The notes: generated from the sequence alone by a model not told the origin. DNA of 64,000 nucleotides from Geosiphon pyriformis (GCA_016748015.1 JAAOMT010000657.1:159271-223270), one strand, 5' to 3'. Shown: positions 11,061 to 22,109, numbered from the stretch's first letter. Numbers and translations are program-made.

Positions 11061-12285
11061 TTGCGCAAACAATCAAATTTCTATTTAATTTACCAGAACC
11101 AACTTTATAAAAGAAATAGAAAAGATTCTGACCACCCCCAAAGAGTCATCAAATTTGAAGAAAAAAAAATTGTGATCTACAATATGCACACTGATTCATT
11201 AGCTGGACACTTTGAAAAAACAAAAACAATTCAAAAAACTCTAGCTTACTATTATTGGCTTACCTTGGGAAAAGACATTGCTAAATACATCAAAACCTGT
11301 GATATCTGCCAAAGAAGAGGAAAACCCAATTGCAAAGAAGATATCCATCCAATCTCTGTTGGTCAACCCTTTGACAGAATTGATATAGATGTTGTTGGAC
11401 CTTTAACAATAACTCCTGATAGCAACAGATACATTATCACAGCTACTGACTATCTTACAAAGTGGATAGAAGCAAGAGCCACTCCAGACCAAACAGCAGT
11501 CTCAATAACCAATTTCATTTATGAAAATATTATTTGTTACCATGGCTGCCCCAAAGAACTTTTATCTGACAAAGGAAGAGCTTTTCTCAGTATACTTGTT
11601 GAAAAACTTTGCAGAAAAATGAGAATACATTACAAACTTTCTTTTTCTTATCACCCCCAAACAAATGGCCTAGTGAAACGTTTTAATAGAACACTATGTG
11701 AAACCCTAGCCAAAACCAGCAAAGAAACAAACTTATGAGACAAAGTACTGCCTTCAGCCTTGTTTGCCTATAAAACTGTAAATTATGACATAATAAGTTA
11801 TGAACTCTTTTATCTACTCTATGAACGAATGGCAACCCTACCAATAGAAACTGACATTGAGACAATACCTTTTGAACAAATAACAATAGGAAATTACAAA
11901 AACATTTTGCAAAGAAAACTTGGTACTATTCTTGATTCATTAGTAGAAGCACGGATAATTGCCTTTAAAAAGATAAAACAATTCCAAGAGAAGCTTAAGA
12001 AAAAAACATATAAAACACTTTCCTTAAGTGTTGGTGACTTAGTTTTAGAATATCATTCAGACAAAGACAATGTCTATGGTAATAAATTCTTTAGCCAGTG
12101 GAAAGAACCCTTTATAGTCAACAAAGTTTTGAACAATGGTTCTTATATCTTACAAGATCAATATAGAACAATCTTCAATGATTACCCTGTTCATGGCACA
12201 TGACTCAAGAAATATCACAAACAACCTGATTGGTTACCTGTTGTGATAATACTGACCCAAATAATCAACAAAAATCAGATATAAA
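11061..12285 (+). pseudogene. pol: Gypsy integrase of copy B
   Basis: The N-terminal zinc-binding HHCC module is present (His in 'MHTDSLAGHFEKTKT', Cys in 'TCDICQRRG'). The catalytic core has Asp in 'DIDVVGPL' (codon 11388) and Asp in 'LLSDKGRAF' (codon 11568). Exactly 35 codons further on, where DDE integrases have Glu, the codon is AAA, Lys (11676-11678, context NGLVKRFNRTL). The C-terminal GPY-like part (SQWKEPFIVNKVLNNGSY) follows. Stops at 11736 and 12201 are single substitutions compared with sister copies. No chromodomain was seen. Confidence 0.88.
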
Positions 12286-12982
12286 TAAATGCACTATTCT
12301 CAAAACAGAAGTATCTTCAATTGACATGAACAATTATTTTCTAGATCAAAACATTCAAAATGCTTTCTACACTCTCCATAAGTACTGGATCAAAAATTAT
12401 CCAAATGCTATTCTGACCATTGGAAAACAAACCACCATAACTGATAACAGTGGAACACATACTGTTATTAGACCAAAGAAAACCACTACCAGAAGAGAAA
12501 GAATTGGTAGCAAAATGGATAAGTATTTGTTGGAAAACATAACAGCAGCAATACTTACACCTTCCATGACAATTGGAAAAATGATTAAGGAAATCTTGCC
12601 CATAGACAAAAACTTGTCATATGGAAAACAACTAAAACTCTATGGTCGTCTTGGTGAAATCATAAAAGAAATGAAGCTCATGAAGAAAACAACTTCAGAG
12701 ATACAAGTGGAAATTTTGGGCATTATATATTTAGATGTCCCAAGAGTTTTGACCATTGCAAGAAGAGCCAAAACTCTTATACAAAAATTTGGTTTCTTAG
12801 ATACAAAGCTTATTTTGCCTCAAGTATTATACACTCTATCCACAAAAAACTTTAACAAACTAGTTAGTTTTGAGTTAGACAAAACCCTTCAATTAGAATA
12901 CTCTATAAATAGCTTGATTTTGCTGAAGCTCAATTTCTTTGAAAAAGATAATGTTATGGTTGAAACCCATAATTTTTATTAG
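12230..12982 (+). CDS. Third ORF of the gypsy family, about 250 codons, unknown function
   Basis: An open frame of 250 codons after integrase, in the -1 frame relative to pol and overlapping its end. The first in-frame ATG is at 12326 (218 residues). The same frame with the same length (753 bp) occurs in copy E on minus (50746-49994) and a decayed version is in copy A, which argues for real coding rather than chance. The product is Lys-rich and mostly helical-looking, with no obvious membrane segment, signal peptide or catalytic motif. It ends 31 bp inside the 3' LTR. How it is translated (subgenomic RNA, reinitiation, frameshift) is unclear. I do not recognise the family. Confidence 0.7.
   Translation: MVTCCDNTDPNNQQKSDINKCTILKTEVSSIDMNNYFLDQNIQNAFYTLHKYWIKNYPNAILTIGKQTTITDNSGTHTVIRPKKTTTRRERIGSKMDKYLLENITAAILTPSMTIGKMIKEILPIDKNLSYGKQLKLYGRLGEIIKEMKLMKKTTSEIQVEILGIIYLDVPRVLTIARRAKTLIQKFGFLDTKLILPQVLYTLSTKNFNKLVSFELDKTLQLEYSINSLILLKLNFFEKDNVMVETHNFY
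12941..12951 (+). other. Candidate polypurine tract before the 3' LTR
   Basis: GAAAAAGATAA immediately precedes the LTR start TGTTATGG. A similar AAAGAAGATAA precedes the 3' LTR of copy E on minus. Plus-strand DNA priming occurs at such a tract in LTR elements; the short T interruption makes it imperfect. Confidence 0.5.
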
Positions 12983-13678
12983 TTATCACATGTATTAGCC
13001 ACTGATGTCACATAAGTAACCATTCTATTTTTAGATAATGATCATTGACCTAATCAATGACTTGTCTGTTGACCTGATCATTGATCTGATCAATGACCTG
13101 ATTGTTGACCTGATTATTGACCTGATCATTAACCTAGTCATTGACTTGGTCGTTGACCACTTTCAATAGCTATATAAGCGATGAGTCTATTAGCTGTAGA
13201 AAATCATCTCTCAGACAAAAATCAAATAAATAAAAATAACAACTTTCATCTTAATTACTCTCTTATCACTAATTTTTTTTTCCTACCTTCAAGTATCCAA
13301 ACATCTTAGGATAAAAGATTACTTGTTGGTCTTTTCTTATTTGAATAATTGTAGTATTTGAAAACTATTTGTATAAACGTGACTGAAGAACACAAGTTGA
13401 TACCTGATATTGAATTCTAAGAGTGCTGATGTGAAGGCATAGAATTAATACCAGTGGTAATCAATTGTTGACAGTACAGACTATCTCTCTATCTTCAAAT
13501 TCTCTTGTTACTTTTTAAAAAGAATAGCAACTAAGATATTTTATGAAACTGATCTCGCACATTGAATCCATACTCATTCAATTTGCTTATTGAAGTTGAA
13601 TCCTCTTTGATTATTTCTATTACCCTACAATCCTGTTCTCCTTTGCTATCTATTAGCTTGTTATTCCAACCCATAACA
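12952..13678 (+). repeat. 3' LTR of copy B
   Basis: 727 bp, starting TGTTATGG and ending CCATAACA: a perfect 8-bp inverted terminal pair. The U3 repeat block of TGATCATTGACC-like units (about 13030-13160) is nearly twice as long as in the 5' LTR, which accounts for most of the 58-bp size difference. The TATA box is at 13171-13178. Confidence 0.92.
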
Positions 13679-14570
13679 ATATATCTGATTTTAAACTTAA
13701 TACTGTTTTTTTTCAAAAAAATAAAAATAACAAAAACATATAATAATTTATATTAATAAATCTTTTTTTAATAGAATAGAATACTTAATAATAGTTTAGT
13801 TTATTAATTATTAATACAAGTATTTTGACTATACAACAAAAAAAATTAGAACATAAATAATTTACTTATTAAATACTTTATTTAGATAAATCTAATAATA
13901 TTATAAAAAAGCTAATTATTAAAATATTAATATTTTTTTTAAACTTATTACCAAATAATAATACAATTATCAATATCAAAATCAACTTAATTATTAGTAT
14001 GTTTGTTTTAACCAAACATAATAAAAAATTTGAACAATTATTTTGTATTAACAAAATTTTTGAATAAAAAACAATATTTATTAAATTATATTTAACAACA
14101 AAAAAAACATTTGCAAAAACAATTAAATTTTTATTTGATTTATTAGAATTAATTATATAAAAAAAATAAGAAATTTTTGATTACTTAAAAAAATTATAAA
14201 ATTTGTAAAAAAAATTATATATATACTAATTTATTAACTAAAAACTTTAAAAAATTTAAAAAACTTTAACTTGCTATTATTATTTTATTTTAAAAAAATA
14301 TTATTAAGTATATTAAAACTTGTAATATTTATTAAAAAAAAACTCTTTCAATAAAAAAAAATATTTATTCAAACTTAGGTATCCAATTATTTAATAAAAT
14401 TAATATTAATATTGTTAAATTTTTAACAATAATTTTTAATAATAACATATACATAAAAGCAAAAGTTATTTTTAATTAAACAGTAATTTTTATTGTCATT
14501 TTTATTTATAAAAATATTATATATTATTATAACTGTTTTAAAAAAAATTTATTTAATAAAAAAAAAGCTC
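13679..14570 (+). pseudogene. Gypsy copy C, piece 2 (RNase H to integrase core)
   Basis: Resumes in RNase H exactly where 5975 left off and runs collinear with B from 10550 to 11585 (up to the second integrase Asp region). It is saturated with A/T and has no reading frame of note. The end at about 14570 is the insertion point of LINE copy G; about 18 bp of host sequence is absent between this piece and 21663. Confidence 0.75.
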
Positions 14571-14855
14571 TTTGTCTTTTTAATTTTATGACCACAACCA
14601 GAGTAAAAAGTAAAAAAGCTGTATCTGATATTTTTTCTAAGATATCTAATAAAATTTTAACCAGAAAAGCTCTTTTTGTGGTAGAAGCAACTAGGCAGAA
14701 CGTTTTAGAAGTCTTTTCTTTACTTAGTAATTGTAAAAAGCTGTCTTTGTAAGCTACTAAAGCAACTTCTTTATCTTTGGCTGGTTTTTCACTAATTAAA
14801 GTTCTCTCAAAAAGACACACTTAGGTTAGTTCTAGTGTTGCCTCTATTTCTACTA
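14571..14855 (+). pseudogene. ORF1-only LINE copy G, 5' part (ORF1 N-terminus)
   Basis: Starts at the same point as copy H (44509). ATG at 14588 opens 'MTTTRVKSKKAVSDIFSKIS', the N-terminus shared with 'MTITRTKNKKAIPNIFFEIS' in H. A TAA at about 14750 and a TAG at 14822 break it. The copy is split at the TA dinucleotide 14854-14855 by a DNA transposon and continues at 19668. Confidence 0.75.
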
Positions 14856-14882
14856 TGATGCAAACCATTTATAATTATCAAA
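14856..14882 (+). repeat. Left terminal inverted repeat of the DNA transposon
   Basis: Begins TGATGCAAACCATTTATA and pairs with the right end at 19639-19665. Next to a TA target duplicate. Confidence 0.65.
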
Positions 14883-15039
14883 AATATAGATCAGTCCGAA
14901 ATTTTAAATGATGATTTTCATGTGTTTTTATTTATATAATTAAATTTTATTGGTTAATATACATGTGTTTTTAATATATTATTTATAATAAAAAATAAAA
15001 TTTTATTAAATTTTATATAATATAAAACCAAATACAATA

Positions 15040-17189
15040 TTACAAAGTTTGAATATTATATAATTTGTCTAATTCTTCAAAAATATTATCTGGAATTTTT
15101 CTATGAGATTTATACTTTTTTATAGCATATTCTACTAATTTTCTACTAAGACTTTTTCTATAAAGATTCATATAACACCAACATTTTCTTGAAAATTGTC
15201 TAATAGTTATTAAAAATACTGATTCAAAACTTTTAGGCACTGTTTTTTGTAATTTTTTCCATGAATAATCGCATTTGTTACATGCATATCTTTTAGCAAC
15301 TCCCTAATATCTTTCAATAAAATTTAATTTGCAATGAAATTTTGGAAAAAAAATGCACTTATGTCCCATACTTTCAATTAATTCTTCAATTGCATTTTTT
15401 TGAGCAAGAAAATTGAATTCCAAAGATATTACTTGATGTGCACAACAAAAAACTCTTGAAGAATCTTTGATTTTTTCTTTGCATTTTTGGCATTCTAATA
15501 CTAATCCTTTTGATGGCCATTTTCCTTATTCTATTAATACTTGTTTAATTCTTTTAGGCAATCCTTGAAGTTTTTTGTCTGAATATGTTTCTGAGAAAAT
15601 CATCAATTGTAATTGATTATCTAATCCAAAAGAAGTATCTTGCATCAATAATTGCTTTTCACCTGGACTTAAATTCATTCTGTTTGCAATTAAAGCATCT
15701 TTACTAAATACTGCATGATTAGAGCTATTATCAAAAGCAAATACAGCTGTACAGTTCGGATATAATTTCTCAAAAATTGGAATTGCTTTATATTTAATTT
15801 GTTTAAGAAGATGGTCTACTGTCCAATAACCATCTTGATTTATACCAAGTTGCAAATAGCATCATGCCTTTTCCAGTATATTAAAATTGTTTTCTATATC
15901 ATTTTGTTGTAAATGTAAATGTCCATCAATTTCAGTTAGAAATTCACTGATCATGATTGATCTTCTATTTTCTTTTTTTCTTAGTAGCAAATTTCCATGT
16001 TCAGCCCATATACCATGCTTGCCATCATTTAAATAAAAAATGCATTCATCATGGATTACAAAAACTCTTTTTTTCTTTCTATTAAGTAAGTTAGGACATA
16101 TTCGATCCATAAATTCATCTTCATACTTTAACATATATTTTTCATGCTCAAATATTTTTTCTAAAAATTCTTTTCGAGATTGCAAAACATCATTTCTTTC
16201 ATGTCCATTATAATATAAGCCTTGATGATGTTGTTGGAATAAATAACCAAGAATTTTGAGCCATCTTATTGTAGTTATAAGACTAATAGTTTTTTCTTTC
16301 ATTATTCCAATATTAGGAAACAATTCATGCTTGATGAATTTTTTAAATGTGGCTGAAGTGGCATTGAAGTTTTGGTTTCTAATCCAAATATGACATCTTT
16401 CCGCAATGTTTTCATCATCAATTATTCTAATCATTTTTTGGTGTTTTCCATGTTTTGATGTTGGAAACTTATTATTAAGCAACCAATACTTTGCAAAATA
16501 TCGAATTCTTCATGCTTTCCATATACTATCATCAATAAAAATCTTCTGGGCAATTTTCAAACTGGCATTAATTTTTCCATGTCCATTATTATCATTTAAC
16601 AAGGTAAGATATTCAAAAATAGTTCTTTTTTGATTATATTCAAAGACAGTTAACTAAGCATATTGTTTTTCTAAATGTTCTTTTAACTCTTGCCCTTTTT
16701 TTATTTGATTAGCATATGGATCAACCTTACTTTCTGAATTGTTTAAAGATTCATTAGATTCAGACCATTGTAAGTCTGTAGTTTGAGCATCACTAATATT
16801 AAAAAAAGTGGTAATTTTTTTAGTTCCAGCTGTTGCTTTGGTGAATAAACCATTTAGTCCATATTTACCATAATAGGTTGACTTTGGTATCTTTTTTGTC
16901 ATGTAAGAGCCTCACTTCTTTTTTTTAGATAATTGTTGTTTTTCTATACTAAACTGAGTTTTTTTAATTTTGTATTTATTCTAATTGTGGCTTCCATATC
17001 TTCTGTATTATCTCATCCACTGTTATTATCGTCACTTCACTCTTTATTACTAACATCCAGTCTGTTAAATTTATTTACTTCAATATTATAATCATTTATT
17101 GAAGTGGTATGATGTGTTTTTTTATATGATTCTTTTGCATTTCTAACTTGATCTTTAGCTTTTCTTTTTCTTTTAGAATAAAGTGGCAT
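15040..17189 (-). pseudogene. Fungal DDE transposase, broken
   Basis: Reads on minus from ATG at 17189 (basic N-terminus MPLYSKRKRKAKD) to a stop at 15040. The core pieces are 16482-15862 and 15855-15526. 'VIHDECIFYLNDGKHGIWAE' carries the first catalytic Asp, 'FAFDNSSNHAVF' the second, and 'HCKLNFIERY' the Glu, giving a DDE triad as in Tc1/mariner-like enzymes of fungi. The C-terminal part ends at 15040 ('RKIPDNIFEELDKLYNIQTL'). Several in-frame stops, including TAG for Trp after 'NFIERY', and frame changes near 16650 show it is dead. No Pfam assignment was possible by eye beyond a DDE endonuclease. Confidence 0.75.
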
Positions 17190-17283
17190 TTTTTTATGTG
17201 ATGTGATATTAATTTAGTGTGTAATTGGAATTAAAGAATTTGAACCATGTAATGTTGTACAACAAAATTGTATCACAATAGAA
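17190..17283. other. Spacer between transposase and captured gene
   Basis: Short AT-rich spacer upstream of the minus-strand transposase ATG. No motif recognised. Confidence 0.4.
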
Positions 17284-19325
17284 ATGGGGTTTTTAACTCA
17301 GGTATATATCTATTCTTTAAATCTCTTTGGTTCCAATTTAAACTTTAATTTCTATTTTGTAGTTCTGGATAAGAAGCAATCAAAAAAAGCTCCTTTGGCA
17401 TTCATCAAAAAAAATTTTTTATTGGGATTGGGGAGATCATCTGAGCCGAAAATTCAGGTAACATTAATAAAAATAGTTATCACAAAAACCTCTTTAATTT
17501 ATGACAAGAAATTTGGGCAAAAAAGTCTAATATTGACAATTAAACAACCAACTCAAAAGAAACCCGATTTTCAAATTGAAGCCAATTTTTCAGAGCTGAT
17601 GAAAGATTTATTGCAAATGATTGTTGATCAAAAGATAGTAGGTAAAGATATTTGAGATAGATTTTAATTTTAGTATTACAGCCTAGTTGTGACCTCTCAT
17701 TTTCATATTCAGTGATTGACAATATGCCAAATTATTTATGGATTTACTGTCTAAAGAAAAATATCCAGAATATTATAATGTGATTAAAAAGCCAAGATCC
17801 TTAAACATAATTGAAGTTGGTACTATGCATTTCTTTTCCATTGGTCACTTAATACTTGACATATGTTTTCTATATCACATTAGTGGAAAATTTGAAAAGA
17901 ATATCATCCATTTATGAATTTAATTAGGACTTGCAATTGATTTCGAAAATGTCATGTATTTTAATAATGATTCACACATTTTCAAAAATGCCAAATTCTT
18001 ACAAGTGAGAAGTTTATTAGGTCTTTACAAAAAAATCTGGGTTTTATCTACTTGAACTAATATGTTTCATACATTTTTTGCATCAAAACAAACTTGTTAA
18101 AAAATGTACAACACTAACAAAAAAGAACTATTCAAAATTATGGGCTTTAAGACAACTTCAGTTTTCCCAATTAAGGTAAAGCCAAAGATCTTTCAATTCC
18201 AATCTGATTCCCCTAAATTAACACCAACTGATATAAGTTTTTTGATTACTGTAATAAGCTATTATATATCACATTCTAATAAGTTGTTGAAATATTTAAC
18301 AATTGAAATTCTTTTTACAGCCTAAGAAACCAATTCTAAAACTAGATCATGATTCAGTCGAATACATGATAGGTATTTTAGTTATTATATTTCTCTTTGG
18401 TATAATTCATCATTCAAATATTAAATTTAACCAGAAATCTTTATTACAGAGGATTTCATATATCTCTTAGATCCAAGCAATTCTTTGAAACACAACATTA
18501 TAGTTATTGAAAAGTTATTTGTGAATTCAAAGTAAGTATTCACATTATAATAAAAATAATACTGGTCAAAATTTTCAAAGTTGCTTACTGTTTTTTACCT
18601 CTCATAGATTGCAAAAATGATTTGTGGGTTCTTTTTTTTTCAGATCTGATCAAGTTAATTTTTAATTATGAATACTACTCTTATGCTTTACATTTTTAAG
18701 CTTTTAATCATTTTTTTCATCAGATGGAACACAATTTATTCTTAAAATTTTATGAAAAAGAAGTGTTCAAAACATCAGTCATTGAAGAACATATGTTATG
18801 TATATGATGCTACAAAAAAAAATAAGCCATCTATAATTTACCACAGAGTCTATTTATTAAAAAATTAATTGCATTAATTTTTTTTATAAATTTTGAGCTG
18901 CACTCTTGCTTCAAGGTATAGGAGTTGGGGCAAGTGATCAATCTTTTGCAATGTCTCTTAATACTAAACATTTTGCCCACAGTATTACTCTTGGGCTGAC
19001 AGCCAATTACATCACAGTCATTCTAATTCTTGCCTCAAATCTGCTGCTCCCAGCACCAAAGCCAGTTGTTCTTAATGTTTATTGAGAAAGACGCAAGGTC
19101 ACAAATAGAGCACGAATAACATTCCCAAATTCTTTGACAATCACTCATAGTACTTTTATGATTTCTTTGATGCCTAGTGTGAACAATATTGATATCTGGG
19201 TTTCTGTCCCAATAATAACAACCGAATATGGTGGTGGTGTGAATGAAATATTCATGGTTAATGGTGCCATGTCACCAGTAGAAGACATGCAGACTAAAAG
19301 ATACTATATCTTTATAAAAAAGTGA
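17284..19325 (+). pseudogene. Captured bromodomain-BAH (RSC1/2-like) gene fragment
   Basis: On plus, 17590-18010 reads as a bromodomain split by introns: 'ELMKDLLQMIVDQK' (helix Z), 'AKLFMDLLSKEKYPEYYNVI' (ZA loop; the YPEYYNVIKKP signature), then 'FENVMYFNNDSHIFKNAKFL' (helix B/C with the conserved Asn region). Downstream, 'EDFIYLLDPSNSLKHN' and 'KFYEKEVFKTSVIEEH' (18455-18800) match the start and middle of a BAH domain as found after bromodomains in RSC1/RSC2. Likely intron borders remain (for example GTAAGT at 18531 and ...TTTACAG before 18320). In-frame stops (about 17915, 17923, 18808) show decay. 18900-19325 continues as an open stretch of unknown identity, possibly a later exon. RSC-type proteins act in chromatin remodelling. 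Confidence 0.55.
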
Positions 19326-19638
19326 CCATCTAAAAATTAATATTAATATTAATTGAAAACCTTTCTGAAAATGATAATACTTTGATGATTTATCACGTGG
19401 TAATGTGACTTTAATGATTGCTAATTGGCTAAAATCTGATTGATCAGCATCTGAAAATTAAAGATTAATAATAAAAGTGGCTAATTTTAAACTTTAATAA
19501 CTTTATAAAATATATTATAATTCAAAAAATTAAACTGTAAATGTGAAATAAAAAAACTTAATCTATCATATTTACAGTTTAGTTTTTTAATATTATTAAA
19601 ATTGGAAGACTAGATACAATTTAAAATTATATAAATTG

Positions 19639-19665
19639 TTTGATGACTATAAATGATCTGTACCA
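19639..19665 (-). repeat. Right terminal inverted repeat of the DNA transposon
   Basis: Inverted partner of 14856-14882. Followed by the TA duplicate at 19666-19667, after which LINE G resumes. Confidence 0.65.
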
Positions 19666-19667
19666 TA

Positions 19668-21660
19668 AAAGCCCAAAAGTATTTAATAATAGGCCAGTTA
19701 ACAAGCTGGTATTTTTCTCTATAGCTTCAATATCTGGTGTTTCTAGCATTTTCTCTTTAAAAAAAATAGTTAAAAAGACCAAAAGTTTAGAAAAGTAAGA
19801 ACAATTACTTGCCTTTGCTATTGTTACACCAAACTTTTTTGTGGTTCCAAATAAGATCTTAAATAAGATCTCTGTTACATTATCTAATATGTTATCTAAG
19901 ATGAGCCAAGATTAACCACTGGTTGTGTTGTCAAATGTGATGTCTTTTGGCAGATCATCACCAGTTTTAGAAGCAAAACAATCATTTCCTGTGGTGTTAT
20001 CTGTGCTTGAGAACTGGGCTGACCAAATAGAAACTGAATCATCATCTTCTTTGGTTTCTGGTGCTGCCATTGGTGGTGCTTAAGAAACTATTACTAGTTG
20101 TCAAAGATTTGCTAAGTAAATAGTCTTTACTCTAGTGTCTGGTGCTACTTTCAAGATTAAATTGGCTTATGTTAAGACTGTTTTTTAGTCTATACATGGT
20201 TTTTTGGGTGCAAAATCTGTTTCTAAGAATAATGTGAAATTTTTTTATATTGAGTTTGTCTCTCAAAGTTCTTTGGATACTGCATTTTTGGTTGAACTTA
20301 CAAGCTTTGTTTGTTTTGCCACTTTTAAAATTGTCAAGTCTTTAGTAGTTTCTGAGTTTGGTTCTTTTTTTGCTGCTATTGCACTATGTAATGTGCTTTT
20401 GAGTGTGTCTGCTGCTGATATTAAGTCAGTTTTTGGGATTTTTGGTGAAGTTTCTCATGTTATGCTGAAGCCTATTGGTGTTTGGCAATATATGATTGTT
20501 TATTTTAAAGAATTGAATGCTGCTGCTTCTGCTCTTACTCACTGGTCAATTTTGGTGGGCAAAGATAGTGTTCATATTCTTCTCATTATTAATCAAAATG
20601 AGACAATTTTGTTTCATAATTGGTTCAAGACCAAGTTGGTCAATCTTTTTTCTGGCTGTACTGTCTTTGAGATTAGTAATATAATCTCTCAGGTTGGTGG
20701 CCAGACTTGTTTTATTCTTTGTTCACCTGATTCTGGTTGTCATTTCCAGTTTGCTTTGGTTACATTTGGTTTCCAAGTTAATTTGAACTCTGCAGTTGTC
20801 AAAACTGGTATCTTGAAGAAATGCTGCATTTGATAAGAAACTTCTGGCTATTGGCACTGCTTTAGGTGTCAAAAAGTAGGCCATTTGGCTGTAAACTGCA
20901 AAGTTACTTCACTTTCACTTTTCAAGGCTTTCAAAGTGTTTAAACCATATTTTGTGAGTGGTATTTTTTATGCAAAGGCTTTTGCTTTTCTGGTTTCTTC
21001 TAAGTTTTCTCTCTTAACAGCTTCTATTTCTCTTTCTATGATTATTGGTAATTTCTTGATGTCTTCTCAATTGACTTCTTTGAAGTCTGATTTGGTCAAG
21101 CTTTCTGTTTTGGTTAAGTCTATTGTTAAACCAATTGGTTCTTTAGCCAAATTGTTCAAACAGTTTATTAATAAAAATTTGGTCTCAAGCAGTAAGCTTG
21201 ACCTTAAAGTCAATAAAGTTATAGTACATATAGGTTTCTTTAGTAAAATTGTTAGTAAGTTGGAGAGAGAAGTGGTTTTTTTAAAAAAAAAAGTGCTGCA
21301 TGAAGGATATTGATATGTCTAATAATTCAGAGCACTCAGTTGGTTTGAATAATGAGGTGTTTTTTAACTTGATGTCCCTTTGGAAACATGAATCTATTGA
21401 TGTTAAAGCTAATGCCTTGAAGACAGCCAAATGGCTAGTTAAATTAGTTTCTTGTAGTACTACTTTGTTTTTTGTCATTTAAAAGATATCATCTTTGGAT
21501 AAGTTTTTTTTTGGTGCATCAATATAATATAGTCTGAGTTGGCTCAAGTAATTAGTTATATGTAGAAAGTGCATGAGCCATATCTAATTTAAGACTCTAT
21601 GTGGTCATATTGTATTAGTTAATGATTGAATCTTGTTTGTTAAACTTAAAAAAATTAAAA
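19668..21660 (+). pseudogene. ORF1-only LINE copy G, main part (ORF1 with CCHC knuckle)
   Basis: Continues ORF1 of copy G. The 209-codon open stretch 20204-20833 contains an RRM-like fold: 'VSAADIKSVFGIFGEVSHVM' and 'LNAAASALTHWSILVGKDSV'. A TGA replaces Trp at about 20831. A zinc knuckle CFRCQKVGHLAVNC (C-x2-C-x4-H-x4-C) follows at about 20850-20891. The C-terminal half (20885-21313, 21300-21482) resembles a coiled-coil region ('LDLKVNKVIVHIGFFSKIV'). LINE ORF1 proteins are RNA-binding nucleoproteins. There is no ORF2: after about 130 bp of 3' sequence the element ends in an A-rich tail at about 21640-21660, at the same point as copy H. Confidence 0.8.
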
Positions 21661-21662
21661 AT

Positions 21663-22072
21663 TAAAAAACTTTGTAAAAAGTTGTAAGTATATTATAAAT
21701 TTTTTTTTTATATTGCTTTTAAATAAATAGCTTAGTAAAATATTTAAATAGAAAACTAAATAAAACTCTAACCAAAACCAGTAAAAAAACAAATTTATAA
21801 AACAAAATACTATTTTTAGCTTTGTTTATTTATAAAACTGTAAATTATAACATAACAAATTATAACTTTTTTTATTTGTTCTATAAAAAAATAATAATTA
21901 TATTAATAAAAATTAATATTAAAACAATATTATTTAAAAAACAACAAAAAAAATACAAAAATATCTTATAAAAAAAACTTGATATAATTTTTAAATTTCT
22001 TAATAAAAACACAAATAATTGTTTTTAAAAAGATAAAACAGTTTTAAAAATAATTTAAGAAAAAAAAACATA
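21663..22072 (+). pseudogene. Gypsy copy C, piece 3 (integrase core end to C-terminus)
   Basis: Collinear with 11605-12025 of copy B, including the decayed 'NSLVKYLNRKL' stretch that has Lys at the DDE glutamate position. The piece is followed by the LINE I target duplication. Confidence 0.75.
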
Positions 22073-22082
22073 TTAAACTTTT
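22073..22082. repeat. Target-site duplication of LINE I (left)
   Basis: TTAAACTTTT, repeated at 28834-28843. It marks the exact insertion site in gypsy copy C. Confidence 0.8.
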
Positions 22083-22109
22083 ATTTTTTATTATTATTAT
22101 TATTTAACG
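22083..22109 (-). repeat. (TAA)n 3' tail of LINE I
   Basis: On minus the element ends with TAA repeats and a short A-rich run next to the target duplication. A simple-repeat tail replaces poly(A) in several I-like LINEs. Confidence 0.75.

Larger units (their letters stand above)
5976..13678 (+). mobile_element. Full-length Ty3/gypsy retrotransposon, copy B
   Basis: About 7.7 kb with two LTRs (5976-6644, 12952-13678), a primer-binding site, gag, a -1 frameshift site, pol in the order protease-RT-RNase H-integrase, a third ORF and a purine-rich tract. RNase H before integrase places it in Ty3/gypsy (Metaviridae). Both junctions show ATAT next to the LTR ends, consistent with a 4-bp target duplication; the flanks join into RNase H of copy C. 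Gag and pol are broken by several stops and small deletions, so it is not autonomous now, but it is the least decayed full copy here. Confidence 0.92.
14856..19665. mobile_element. TIR DNA transposon (4.8 kb) inside LINE copy G
   Basis: Flanked by TA on both sides (14854-14855, 19666-19667). The terminal 27 bp at 14856-14882 and 19639-19665 are inverted copies matching at 21 of 27 positions, all six mismatches being transitions. Removing this segment restores LINE G to about 2.27 kb, the length of uninterrupted copy H. TA duplication and a DDE transposase fit the Tc1/mariner superfamily in the broad sense. It carries a transposase on minus and a captured host-gene fragment on plus. Confidence 0.7.

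Noticed and set aside
12230-12290. A second -1 frameshift site joining pol to the third ORF
   Set aside because: No X XXY YYZ heptamer in the correct frame was found in the overlap.
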